DNA of 64,000 bases. It comes from Heloderma charlesbogerti. Taxonomy: Eukaryota; Chordata; Lepidosauria; Squamata; Helodermatidae. The notes under the pieces were generated by a model that had not been told where the DNA came from, made no database searches, and saw nothing but the letters and a program-made list of their open reading frames with translations. The position numbers and the translations under genes were made by a program. Below, piece by piece: positions 24,314 to 35,890 of the stretch. The stretch spans positions 620,001-684,000 of the forward strand of contig JANEZZ010001871.1 in NCBI GenBank assembly GCA_026122225.1, given 5' to 3'. How positions within the stretch are numbered: the stretch's first letter is position 1; each line of letters starts with the position of its first letter.

Positions 24314-26030
24314 AGCTTACACATGTTCCCCAGGCGGCCTTCCATCCAGACGTCTTACGGGGGCAGACTAGTTGACCTGTGTCATGTGCCTTCTGGACTT
24401 TGATTTGTCACGCTGTGCATTGGTACTCCTTTTGTCTTGCTCATTACATACTCAGTCTGTATCTGTGCATCTTTTGCATCTTCTAATAGGATCTTCTTTC
24501 AGGGCAGAAGGAAAAGGTTTTCCTTGCCAGTTCAGAGATTTCTGCACAGTTTTGAATAACAAGTTCAGAGCCATTGCCAACTGGATGTATCATACTAGGT
24601 GCCAACTGGGGCTTACGGGTGTGGTGGCTGAAAGCCAATCTAACTTTGTAAGAGAGATGTTCTTTAATAAACAAGGATCATATATTCCAGTTAAGGTCCC
24701 AGGTGGTTCCTGCTCCCCCTCCCAAGACACTCTTCCCTTATTCTCATGGGAAGTCTCCTTGGAAAAGTTTGTAGATCGTTGTCTCTTATTTAGTCAGGGA
24801 GCTTAACCATCTGCTTAACTTTTAAGCACCGGCATATCTGAATGAATGAGGTTATTAATATCCTCAGTTTCACATAACCTCGAACAGTTGTTGTATGAAA
24901 ATATGTACACTTGTTTGACATTACACAAGAGAGTCGCTCCACATAGCATAGTAGAGAGCATGGTGTGACCATGCTGCTTCCATGGGGGAGGAGGGTCTGG
25001 TGGCTGGCAGATGCTTCTAAAGAATTTTAGGAACATCCACTTTGAGATGTATGTTTTCCTACTAACTAGAAAGTGCATATTTTAAATATAGATAATAAAA
25101 ATCTGAATGTTAATTTCAACATCTAATACTGCCTTTCAAAACCTGGCATAGATTAACAAAGAAGTGATGTCAAAACAAGGAAGTTTGTGTTGTTCCAACA
25201 AGATGGGCACATTTAGAGGATAAGTAGGTTGATCTCTGTGTATGTGCACATGGTGGCTGCCTTAGGGATGGTCCACACTGCCATTCAGCGTGTACATTCT
25301 GCACACAGTGGTGCAGGGGAACAAGCATGGGCTTGTGTGCCCCTTTACCATATACAGAACATTTTGTATGAACTGACGCTTACTCGTGGTATTTGAACAC
25401 TAGAACACTGTATCCACATTATCAGTTCAGCCCCTTTTGTGGTGAAGGGACTTCATGACAAAAAGATGAAGGGTGTTTCTAGATGAGACTTTTATGACAC
25501 AATTCCCCTGCCTCACTCACTGAATTTTACAGATGACATTGTCCTCCACTTGTAAGCCTCCTGTTTTTCCACCACTTCTTCTATCTTTTTTCTTTCCATA
25601 AAAACATCTGTTAAGTAGGAAAAGATAGAATAGTTGCACAGTGCCTTTTGATTGGTAGTGCTAGGATCTGTCTTTCTGGAGGCACCCAGACTTTCACATG
25701 AAGGTATGCAAGTAAACTTCTGTACAAAATGTGCTATGCTGGGGAAGGGGGTGCATGCAAACCTGTGTTCCTATGCACCAGCATAGAGTGCTGATAAAGC
25801 TGATAATATAGTCTAAGTGTCATCAAAAAATAATATTGGGAATGGGAATTAATAAGTTCACAGGTTGAATCCAGGAGCTCATGGCTTATAATACTTGAAC
25901 TCCATCCAGTACGTTTTCATCTTTTAATAATAAAATAAACAAGTAATTCATATGGACTGCTGCTTTTTAAAAGCCAGTCAGGGCAGCAGCAGGAGAAAGA
26001 AGAGTCTAAAGGTTAAAACAAACACAAAGA
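24314..26030. other. Intron sequence, no gene seen
   Basis: The 144-codon open frame at 24372-24806 shows no recognisable domain and no splice context. Treated as noncoding. Confidence 0.4.
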
Positions 26031-26858
26031 CCTGGTTCGCACGTCATAACAACCCATGGTGGGTTGTCACCCTTGTTTGTTTCAGGGTGGCTTGTCATGA
26101 CATCCGAACCTGGTGTGGTTTCCTCAGTGTGGTTTGTTAGCCATGCACAAGCCACCCTGACAACCCATGGCTTGTTGTTGGGTTGTTCATGGTGGCTTGT
26201 TTTCAGAGTGGCCTGTTGAGATGTGTGAAGCAGGCACGATGGCTTGTGTGTGTCATATTGGAAAGGGCTACAGAGCTGCCTAGTGAAAGTAGCAAAAAAC
26301 CCGGTCACTCCTCATGATCTTGTTAATGATATCCCCTCTCTATTACATCTTGAAATAACACTACTCAATTTACGCCTCCACTTTGTCGCCCCGCTGGGAG
26401 ATTTGAGCAAATTTAACTTTTTTCCGCCTTTGAGGAGATTTGCACATACTTAATGTGCGTGTTTTTCAGAGATTTGTACAAGTTTAACTCTATTGTTATA
26501 GAAAAAACCTTTTGCACATATTCGCTAAAGTGTAGTAACTCCTCGAAAGTGGGGAAAAATAATGTTAAATATGCACCAATTTTCCTGAAAGTGGAAAAAA
26601 ACTCTATAAAATAAACTCTACTTTACAAAACAAATTCTACTTCGCTAATGATCACATTTGCTCTCATTAGCAGAGTAGGCTGCTGAGGTTGTGCTGGAAA
26701 GGCTCATGGGGTATGTACCAGGAGTGGGCAGGAGGACCAAGAAGGAAACAAGCCACAGAGCACCTGATTGTCTATTGGGAGTAATGTGGGTGAGCAAGTG
26801 AACAACCAACCCACTGTAGCTTATTTCCAGGATGGCTTATCATGACATGCAAACTGGC
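26031..26858. mobile_element. Non-autonomous hAT-like element with palindromic ends
   Basis: The left terminus 'cctggttcgcacgtcat' pairs with the right terminus read in complement, 'gccagtttgcatgtcat'. The subterminal regions repeat the unit 'aacccatggtgggttg' and its variants in both orientations (26050-26200). About 828 bp, no transposase. Shares terminal wording with 1346-1662 and 58114-58499. Confidence 0.55.
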
Positions 26859-28034
26859 CCTTAATGTTTTACCATTCAAATTACACATCCCCCAAAGTGC
26901 CCAATTCTCCATGTTTCCTAGGAAAAAGAGCAAACTGATTTTCTTCACATTGAGAACAGAATATCTCATTTCAAAACAAAACTTTTAGAAAAAGTTGCAC
27001 ATGGATAGACATGTGAGCTAGAAAATTCTGTGGAGCAGCCATCATCCTCAATTATTCTGGAGCAGTGCCACCGAACCAAGTGTTTGAAGATTGTAGCCGA
27101 CTTCCCTTGCAAGGGTAGTAATATTAAAGAGTTTTCAATGCATTCTGGTAAGTTCAGTTATAAATCCGTGCAACCCTGTACACAGCAGAAAGCAAAAGCA
27201 CCCTTCTGATGTACAAAAATGGCAAACGCTGTATTTATTCAAACAAAATATTGATCTGATGAATAAAATATTGTGTATCGGCACATAAAATATTGTAGAA
27301 AGGGTTTTGACAGTTTTTTTTAAAGAATAGTATGATTTAATATGTTTAAGACATTGTTATATAGCAGAAGAGTGTATAGACCTAATATTGATACAGTTAA
27401 GTCAGTGAGCACAATCCAACGGAAAGTTTTCCTGCAGACGTCCCATTTAGGTTGCCAGCTGACCAGAAGAAAGGGTGGCAGTTGAGGGGAAGCGTCCCTT
27501 TTTTCTCTCTGGTTGCCAGGGGCAAAGTACTTCCCTCTCCCCATCCAACCTAACTTTATTTTTTAAAAAAATGGCACACATATAAATCTACAAGTATGTG
27601 GATGTGCTCTGTGACTATCACATCTGGCTACAATATACACCCAAGGCTGAACAACCAACATTGTTGGCAGCCCACCTCCTTTTCAGCACTCCTGAGTCCC
27701 TTCTAAAATGCATTGTGTTTGTCAAGTATCAACCACCTGTCACACCTCACAAAGTTAGCTAAAAGAACCTTGCTATTGGGTTCTGGTTAATAAGATGTGA
27801 ATGCCCCATTGTCCAGCCTTGTAGGGTGCTTTCATTAGGGGTTTTGTTTTGTTTGACATTTTGGCCTGTCAGGACAATTGCTCTTGTTGACCAGCTATCT
27901 ATCACTGATACACAGATCTCATCCTGTTCTCCCTGGAGAAAGTCAAGCCACAAATCTATAGAGATTTAATGCCATAACGTGAAATGGTATCGAGGGGAAA
28001 AGACGGGGGGGAAAGGTAAAAGACATAATAAAAA
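26859..28034. other. Intron sequence, no gene seen
   Basis: No recognised gene or repeat. Confidence 0.4.
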
Positions 28035-28410
28035 GGGCTGTCAACTCATTAAAGACTTTTATATGTTTAATCATCTATTTTTAATTCATTTGGCTGATTA
28101 AGCACTTTTACATATTACCAAACCTTAGTAATGGTGTCTTTTTGAGGTACTGAAGGAAGTGTGAGAACTTAGAAGTTAGTGAACAAGATCTACCATTCAT
28201 TGTTAAAACAAAAGATCATTTCAGTAATGTCTTTTTTGTTACCTATGACAATAACAGAACCAAAATGGCCTCAATAAACAAAAGCAAACTAAGCATGTTG
28301 CTAGCTTTCAAGGTCACTGATTAAAAGTTGGTCTCATTGATTAAAACTAGCCCCAACCAATTAATCAACTAAAGCTTTTGTTGATTAATCTACAGGTTAA
28401 ACAGATAAAA
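28035..28410. mobile_element. hAT-like DNA transposon relic, copy A
   Basis: Starts 'gggctgtcaactcattaaag' and ends in a region rich in 'ttaatcaac / gttgattaat' (28355-28395). The interior shares phrases with 35547-35890: 'aagttagt(a/g)aacaa', 'cattgttaa', 'aaatggcctcaa' versus 'aaatagcctcaa', and the closing 'ttgattaa'. Both derive from one family. No coding survives. Confidence 0.5.
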
Positions 28411-28538
28411 GATAGACGCCCAAGCAAAAAGACATGAGGCAAAGTGAAGGACATCAAGGAACAGTTATAACACCAAAAATAGCAACAGAGTTAATCTAAT
28501 CCTAGGATAAAGTTTTGAAAGGGATAAACCTACATATA

Positions 28539-29095
28539 TATCAGGAGCGCCCTAGCTGCCTCTTGCAGTCCCCACCAATAGCCAACTCAGGACACAGATC
28601 GCGAGGAATTCTTTCCGAGACACTATTCCTTTATTACTTTATGACTCTTTCAGAATACTAATCGCTAGTGCCAAAGCAAGGAACAGCACTGGGGAAAGAT
28701 AGCAGAGTAGCCTAAACTCCAGGTAAGGCAGTTGGTCCCCGTTTGAAGGAGAATCACGGGAAGACCCTGAACTTATGGGCTAGGGAGAGATCCTCCCTCT
28801 TTCCCTTGGGTCCTCGGGACACGACCGTTGTTTGCGCGCCAAACGAGCGCTATGCCTCCTTTCCGCGCCCTCCATCTGTCGTTGCTCCCTGCATCTGCGC
28901 CGAGCGTCCAGCAAGCCCCCCTCCAGCGCTCTCTCACTGCCAGAGTCACTATCTATCCCAGGAATGCTGGCAGGAGGAATCTCTGCCAGCTACTGTGCTT
29001 GTGAGAGATGAGCGAACTCCTCTCCGACGGATTGCTGTTCCTCCTCAGAATCAGAACTGCTCTGGGGCTCTATTGGTTCAGTTTCCACCCTGACA
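28539..29095 (-). mobile_element. Solo LTR, 557 bp, with 5-bp target site duplication
   Basis: The same five bases, ATATA, flank both sides (28534-28538 and 29096-29100). On the minus strand the LTR begins TGTCAGGG and ends CCTGATA, i.e. an inverted terminal repeat (TGTCAGG/CCTGACA) with one C-to-T change at the last CA. An AATAAA polyadenylation signal lies on the minus strand at about 28630. No internal retroelement genes adjoin it, so it is a recombination product (solo LTR). CpGs are numerous, suggesting moderate age. Whether Gypsy or endogenous retrovirus is unresolved. Confidence 0.75.
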
Positions 29096-29317
29096 ATATA
29101 CCACTTTGTTTATTTTCATGCATATATACTCTGAGAAATTAGGAGGCAAAAGAGGTTACATAAAAAGTATTCTGGGGCCATGGTATAGCAGATTGCAGCC
29201 TGTTTTATGGGTGCCATGAGTTAAATAGCTGATTCCCAACATGCAGGGAGGTTTCTACATTTCATGAGGGGTTTCTCCCCTTTTAGACTTAATTGTAACC
29301 TGGTTTGACCTTTTCAT

Positions 29318-29660
29318 GGGGGCCGAGGTGGCTTAGTGGTTAAGACGCTGAACTGCTGACTGGAAGGTCGGCAGGTCAGCAGTTCGAGACCCGAGTGCTG
29401 CGTGACGGAGTGAGCTCCTGTCTTCAGTCCCAGCTTCTGCCAACCTAGCAGTTCGAAAGCAAGAAATTGCAAGTAGATAAATAGGTACCGCCTCGGCGGG
29501 AAAGGTAGCAGCGTTCCGTGCACCTCGGTGTTCAGTCATGCCGGCCACATGACCACGGAAGCATCTTCGGACAGCGCTGGCTCTTTGGCTTAGAAACGGG
29601 GATGAGCACCGCACCCTAAAGTCGGACACGACTGGTTGGGGACACCTTTACCTTTACCTT
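29318..29660 (+). mobile_element. Squam1-type tRNA SINE with BovB-derived tail
   Basis: Begins with a tRNA-like head: A box in 'tggcttagtggttaag', B box in 'agttcgagaccc' (about 29382-29393). It has the family body 'cttctgccaacctagcagtt' and 'catgccggccacatgaccac', then 'gtcggacacgactgg', shared with the BovB 3' end at 62359-62371, then an (ACCTTT)n tail. A perfect 14-bp target duplication, tttgaccttttcat, flanks it at 29304-29317 and 29661-29674. This family is restricted to squamate reptiles and depends on BovB for retroposition. Confidence 0.85.
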
Positions 29661-29674
29661 TTTGACCTTTTCAT

Positions 29675-31965
29675 ACTGTCCCGGGGGGGGGATTACTGAA
29701 TGTCCTATGTCTTGTCTTGTGGTTGCACTCCATGGGAACTGACTGCCCACTCTCACTAGAGTTTCAGATAATTCAGTTGTTTTCAGTGTAATGTGAGGAC
29801 CAGAATATACTTATCTGTGACCATGGTGGTATAAGACATTGTGTTGGATCTAGTACTCCTTACAGGATCAAAGGTCCCAGCTAAATCCCAAACAGGTCAT
29901 AGGAAAGATCTAGGCAGGCGGGGGCTCAGCTATAGCAGATCAGGCTGGTTCAAAGCATTTTACTCAAAGGAACAAACAGTAATCCTCTGCAAAGTCTGGA
30001 AAGCATTCAAATCCAAAGAAGCAGATCAGAGTGAGCAGAGTTGACAGGGCCTCCCAGCTACAGAAACACTTGATTAGCCTTTGGGGCTGATGGGAAGCTA
30101 AGGCCAAGCTAGAAAGAGTATAGCTAAGTTGCTTTGCCATGGTAACTCTCCCAAGCATAGGTGCAAAGGGAGTAAATTACCTCAGGAGGACATCATGAAT
30201 TGCTTCACTGGAAATCACTTCAGTTCCGTTAATTAGACAATCCACAGTATTCATAAAAGAGACTAATTCCTAACATGTATCTTTCACTGAATAATAGAGA
30301 ATTGGATTGATTTTCATTTAATAAGAAAAGGACTTGTTTACCCTCTTCTTGTAATGATTTCCTGAACTCAACATATTACCTAATTTACACACACCCCTTA
30401 TCTTCTCATATGAAATACCCCTCGGTCCTCCTCATCGACAGTTTTGTATTAACATTTCTCTAAACCCTCAAAGTAGGCCTGTTCCAGCTTCTTCCATCAG
30501 ACTCAAATTTTCTTCTAGTCACAATTTGAATCAGCTGCTCTTAATTTCACTATCAAGATAGATGGCGCCTCTTCCTACCACTAAGCCTGAGCATTGATGA
30601 AAGCTAGCTTGTTGCCACCAAAAAAGGGGGTGAGTTTACAAACAAAATGGATGTACAAGGTTCTTGGGAACCATAAATAAGCTACTCCAAGCAATTTGTA
30701 GGAATAGCAGGATATAATGGTTGAGATCCAAAGAGCCACTTTAGGTGCACCCTTGGCCTTCGACTTGTCCAAGGGAATTTTTTGATTCCCCCCCCCTTTG
30801 AATGGCAAATACTTGTCTCCCACCCCATGTCACAAACTGCTTATGAAATCCCCTCCGTCAAAAAAAAAGAAAGAAGTTTGCCATGTGGCATGACAGGGTT
30901 GTAATTTAAGAAACACAAATCCAAATATCAGTTAGGCACATGAAAATAGTAGCAGAGTTCTTTGGATTCAGGTTTGCAGGTGTTATTGTTGTTATTCCTA
31001 AGATGGCTAGATGCTGTGCAAAGGTTGCAGAATAGACTCTACCAGTAGGTTTACAATTTAATAAAACTGATTTTTTTTCATTCATTCATAAGTGGCCAGG
31101 TAGCACCCACACTTCCTCCATTTGAATAAGGTTTCATCTACTGTTATTAAGTCATCTGACTTCTTTATCAGCCAGAATTTGTTATCCATGCTCTGTTCCT
31201 TTCCTTCCTCTCAGCCCTCTACAATGCACTTAGCAGGAGAAAAAATGCAACAGAGATTTCTATAATACTATGAGCTGGAGGCAAGTGAGAGATGGAGAAT
31301 GGCTATCACAGCACATTACTGTCATACAAAAATAGTGTCTTTTTAAAATGTTTCTGAGAAACTGTAATACCTACAGGCCAGAACTGATAGTCACATCAGG
31401 AAATAACTACAGCAATCAGAGTGAAATGAAAAAGGAGAGGACTTTGATAAGTGCTTAATACATTTGCTAAGTTGGTAAGATGAAATGAGTGGGAAATGGT
31501 GCAGGTTGTAGTTTACTTACATGGTTTGTTCAACAGCCAGAGAAGTCTGAGAGTACTTTGGATTTAGTATGCGTAAATGATCCAGGTATGTCAAATGAAG
31601 TAATACATTCCATTCCCATTAAAAGCCCTTGGCTACAGTACTGATTTTTGACAAAATGCCCAGGTAGCTAGCTGGACTTCAACTATGCTAATACCCTCTT
31701 TTAGCACCTTGTCTGCAACAACATGTCTTGATGTCAATCAAAATACATTGGGGAAAAAAAAAGACTTGTATTATGACAGGGACTCAACAGATAGTAATAA
31801 GAAATATTTCATGCTGTAATGTATACCTTCCAAGCCTAAGTAATGCTACACCCAGGTTGCTGTTGCTGCCTTAGCCCATATATATATATGGGCTGGATTG
31901 CGATAAAAGAATGGTTTGACATCTTTTCTGTACCTTGATTTGGTTTGCATAAAAGTTAATGTAGA
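29675..31965. other. Intron sequence, no gene seen
   Basis: No gene or clear repeat. 'atatatatatggg' near 31879 is a trivial AT run. Confidence 0.4.
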
Positions 31966-32190
31966 GTGGTTGAGAGACTGAGCTGTGAAGTAGGATGTCT
32001 CTGTTCCAAATCTTGCCTCTGCTGCAAACTCCTAGGTGGCCTTAGGCAAGCCACTTTCTCTCAGCCCCTGCCGCTCACATTTGCAGTGTGGGATGGAATA
32101 ATAATAGAGGCCTACCTTAAAGAGTTGTTGCAAGAATCATTCAAACTAAAATACGTGAAGCACTTTAATCACTCTGAACATTATAGGTGA
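31966..32190 (+). mobile_element. MIR/CORE-like tRNA SINE, nearly complete
   Basis: Head 'gtggttgagagactgagctg', B-box-like 'ttccaaatctt', body 'ggtggccttaggcaagccac' and a LINE-like 3' tail 'gtgaagcactttaatcactc'. Same family as 14581-14720. Diverged, so old. Confidence 0.6.
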
Positions 32191-32305
32191 AATCCATCAC
32201 TACACAAGTGAAAAACTGGTTTGTGCAACAGATCTTTCCTTCCCTCTTCCCTCTGCAATCACCTGTACTCCCTGAAAAGCCTCTCCAGCGGTCAGGAGTA
32301 CCATA

Positions 32306-32463
32306 CAGAACATTGTGAGCTGTGTCCTGTCAGACTTCAGTGGGAGAGGGCAATTGCTGAAATTGGGAACCTTGCGTAAGTGCTGCAAGATCCCTCTGCC
32401 TGATTTCGGGCATTTTCCCCCCTCCCGCTGCAGCCTGGTAAGACACAGCTCGCAATGTTCCCC
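32306..32463. mobile_element. Small foldback element
   Basis: Arms 32306-32369 ('gaacattgtgagctgtgtcc..cagtgggagaggg') and 32398-32463 are inverted copies of about 62 bp separated by a 30-bp spacer. Ends in a poly-C run (32460-32472). Confidence 0.6.
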
Positions 32464-35400
32464 CCCCCCCCCGCTCACTGAAGGACTATGATTCCTCAGC
32501 TTCGTTCTATCAGACTGTTGTTCCGGTGTAATTGCTCCACGCTTAGTTTATTGTGTGGTTGAAAGACCTAGTTGTCTGGGGCTTCTCAGTGCATGTACAC
32601 CATGAATACATGCAATAAAATGTGCATGTGCATTTGTCACTCTTGATATTGTACATGCATTCTACACACAGATTTCCAACATGGAAGTGATACCCATATA
32701 GGAAAAAGAGTCCTATGAAGCAGAACTCTGACCATGAGGGGGAGAGACTTATTTTTTTTAGAAAAAAATCAAAACCTGGGATTCTCCATTTTCTAAATAG
32801 CATGGAACCACAGATGATTGTAACTGGGATTCTGCTAAGGAAATGAGGATTATCTTAATCCAAGTAATTGAGTGCATTTTAAATGGGAGCATGGCAATAA
32901 ATAGATGTATGCACTCTTCATATATGACAGGATTTGGGACTTGGGTATGCCTACCTGAGTAAGATGAAAATCAGCCCCCAAAGGCAGGCAATCCACAAAC
33001 TATAGAAGCTGATATAACTGCACTGAAACCAATATGTTCCAGATGTTGATGGTGACTAGGGCATTAATTGAATTTAAGAGATTTTAATATTCCACCTAAG
33101 GCATTTTGAAATCTCTAAGGCACCAGACTTATCTGGCCAAACATGGTTTTCTTTCACATCAGCCTTAATGACAAACAGTAAAAATAGCATGGATTAATTG
33201 TTTTCTATTTCCTTTAAACAATGACACCTCCTGTGTAACAGCACGAGGCACTGTTTTTCAGTTTAATAGTGTAACTTTTCATATTGCTATCATTCTTTCC
33301 TAACACAGGAAATCTATGTCCTATTATTATTATTATTATTATTAGCACAAAATAATTTATCTTGGGAATTCATAGCTATGGATGGTGTTAAGTCATTCTT
33401 TCAAAAATGGAAAGAGTTGTTAAGCTCAAATTGTCAGCAAGGCTTGTGTGGTTCTTGATATTTGCAAACTTTCCATTTCACACCATTTCACATCATCCAG
33501 AATATCAGACTACTTTAACTTCAGGAAGTAGCTAGGTGGAAAAATAATAATTTTGTATTGTATCAAGAGCAATTTGCTTTGCCAATAATTAGTTGAGTTT
33601 CCTTTTTTGTTGCTGTTGCACTTATTTTGAAAGAGACCCTTTCCCCCCATCTTTGGTTCTTGTTTGATTTGTGACATCATACTGTTTCCACAGAAATCAT
33701 TAGTGTCAGAAAGGTCAGGATTAGGGACATAACAGGAAGAATGGGAAAACTGTGAAAGAGACAAAGATTGTGTAAATCATGGACACTATTTATCCACTCA
33801 GTCATGCCGGTGTGGTCAGTCACAGTGGTTTATAACAGGGATGACAGGATGATATATCAAGGTGCGCTGTTTCTCTCTTTCTCTGAATGCATGTTTCAAA
33901 CAATTAGATTTTTATTGCAAGTGCAAAGTAAAGTATTTACAGTATTTGAATTGTGGAAACAAAGTGGGAAGGCATGTTGTACAACACACAAGCAATAAAG
34001 AAATACTTCAGAAAGTGCCTAATTTTACTGAGCCCAACGCTTTTCAGAAAGATTTATTTCGTTCTTCAGAAGCTGCTCTACAAACAAGAATACAAAAACT
34101 TTTCAGGTGGCAATACCAATGTGTGGGTGTATAAGTGTTTTTGTATAGTATTTAAACTGGCAATTTACCTCATCCTCTCTTGCCATTGTTGGTTGGGATG
34201 TCATTGAGCTCTATGCAGTGCTAAACCATACATGAGACATTCTATCAAGGCATGCCCTTTCCTGAATGTACTTGCAACGTTTTGTAGAATTCAGCAGCCA
34301 AAGAAACTTCTTCCATGTTGGATGTTACTTGATACCAGACATGGAACTGGGCTTTAGTTTTCATATAGAGATGGGCCTGATTAAATGTAACAATCTCAGT
34401 TGTTTATCAGCCTGTGAATGAACCATGTGCTTGAGTGCTCCCTCTCCCTCTCCCCCTCCCCCCACCCCACCCCTATATCTGGCCTTGGCAAAGCTTTCCT
34501 GGTTTCTTAAACCACAGTTTTCCAGTTTGTGCTATGGTGGCCATTTATGAATCACCAAAAAGAAGAATTGCACCACCCAAAAAGAGGACATCAATTGGCA
34601 TAAAGCCTGTTGAAGACTGTGACCAGGTGACTGTGTGCCTTGCTCAATCTGCTGTCCAGGTCCTGATGATGGGCAACTTCAAGGCCCCTGGGCTCTTCCT
34701 TCTGATAGTTCTTTATCTTTATGACAGACTTGGAGTGGACAGCCCTTCAAAAAGATTATGCCTTCAAACCAGAGGACAGTCCTCTGGCAGCCCTTCATAT
34801 AGAGGACTATTTGACATAAGGCCATTGTAGTTTGTATATCATAGGAAAATTGGTTAAGGAACTGGGAAATCTTTGCCAAAGTGAGGGGAGGGGGTTAGGG
34901 AAGGGACAAGGATGGACCATGTAGACACATGGCTTGTTCCTGGGCTAATAAACCATGGTTTATTGCAGAGGTTCTCAAACTGCAGTATGGTCTGCAAGTA
35001 TTCATATGGTCTGTGGAAAGGCTGCAGAACACTCAAGAATATGGTTATGTGGTCTTGCACCATTTATTTTTTCTGATGACTGAGATTGAAGCTGTTTTGA
35101 CTAGGGCCAGATTATTGAACAGGCAGGCTAAGAAGAACTTGGTCTGGAGCCTGTGATTTTCATAATAGAGTGCTGGTGCAGTCTTACAATACCCCCTTCT
35201 CTCCCACCCAATTTAGCAGTTAAGAAGACATGTCTCAATAGTCTGGACCAGGGCCCATGTTTTTCATAATATGGTGTTCATTTTGATGATGATGCCAACA
35301 CTGAGGGGAAAAAGTTATTAAAATATAAGTTACGTATGTGCTCTGATTTGTACAACAAAAAAATTAAGCAGTCTGCTGAAACTCCCAGCAATTTTCAAGT

Positions 35401-35546
35401 GGTCCTTGGGGGAAAACGAGTTTTGAGAACTGCTGTTTTATTGGATAGCAATCACTGCATTTGAACCAAGCCACCTTGCTTTTATACCTTCATTTGGTGG
35501 GAGAGGTCAACTTTTGTTGTAGTTTCCTAAACTATATATTACTACT
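32464..35546. other. Intron sequence; short (ATT)n run
   Basis: A (TAT)n microsatellite sits at 33322-33344. A small palindromic patch with 'agaggacagtcctct' lies at about 34778-34792. No gene. The open frames at 33862-34134 and 34435-34830 are judged noncoding. Confidence 0.4.
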
Positions 35547-35890
35547 AGGGCTGTCAGCTATCTAAAATCACTGTAACCAATTAATTGATGAAGTAGCTCA
35601 GTAAATCAATTTACATATTTTCAGTTTTCAATTTAAGTTCCTGTTAAAGACACTGAAAAAGTATGTAATAACTTACAAGTTAGTAAACAAAAGTACTACT
35701 CATTGTTAAGCTATGTTTATATTTTCTTTTTCATTCCCTATTACATAATAAACTTAAAATAGCCTCAAAATTAGGTACATATCCCTCTAACTCACAGTGT
35801 GACTGAATAAAATTTGCACTCACCTACTAATCAACAAAAGTTTGAGTTGATTAAACTACTTAAAACCAGCGCTCTAATTATTACCTCTTT
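35547..35890. mobile_element. hAT-like DNA transposon relic, copy B
   Basis: Starts 'agggctgtcagctatctaaa' and ends near 'gttgattaaactacttaaaa'. Homologous phrase by phrase to 28035-28410 but diverged by substitutions and indels. Confidence 0.5.

Noticed and set aside
24372..24806. 144-codon open frame as a gene
   Set aside because: Composition is noise-like (Cys/Leu/Ser-rich start), with no domain or splice context and no similarity I recognise.
29318..29410. A functional tRNA gene
   Set aside because: A and B boxes are present but the cloverleaf is not closed. The sequence continues into the Squam1 body and tail with target duplications, so it is a SINE head.
34435..34830. 131-codon open frame as a gene
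   Set aside because: Begins in a CT-rich simple stretch (PLPLPLPPP) and overlaps a palindromic patch. No family resemblance.
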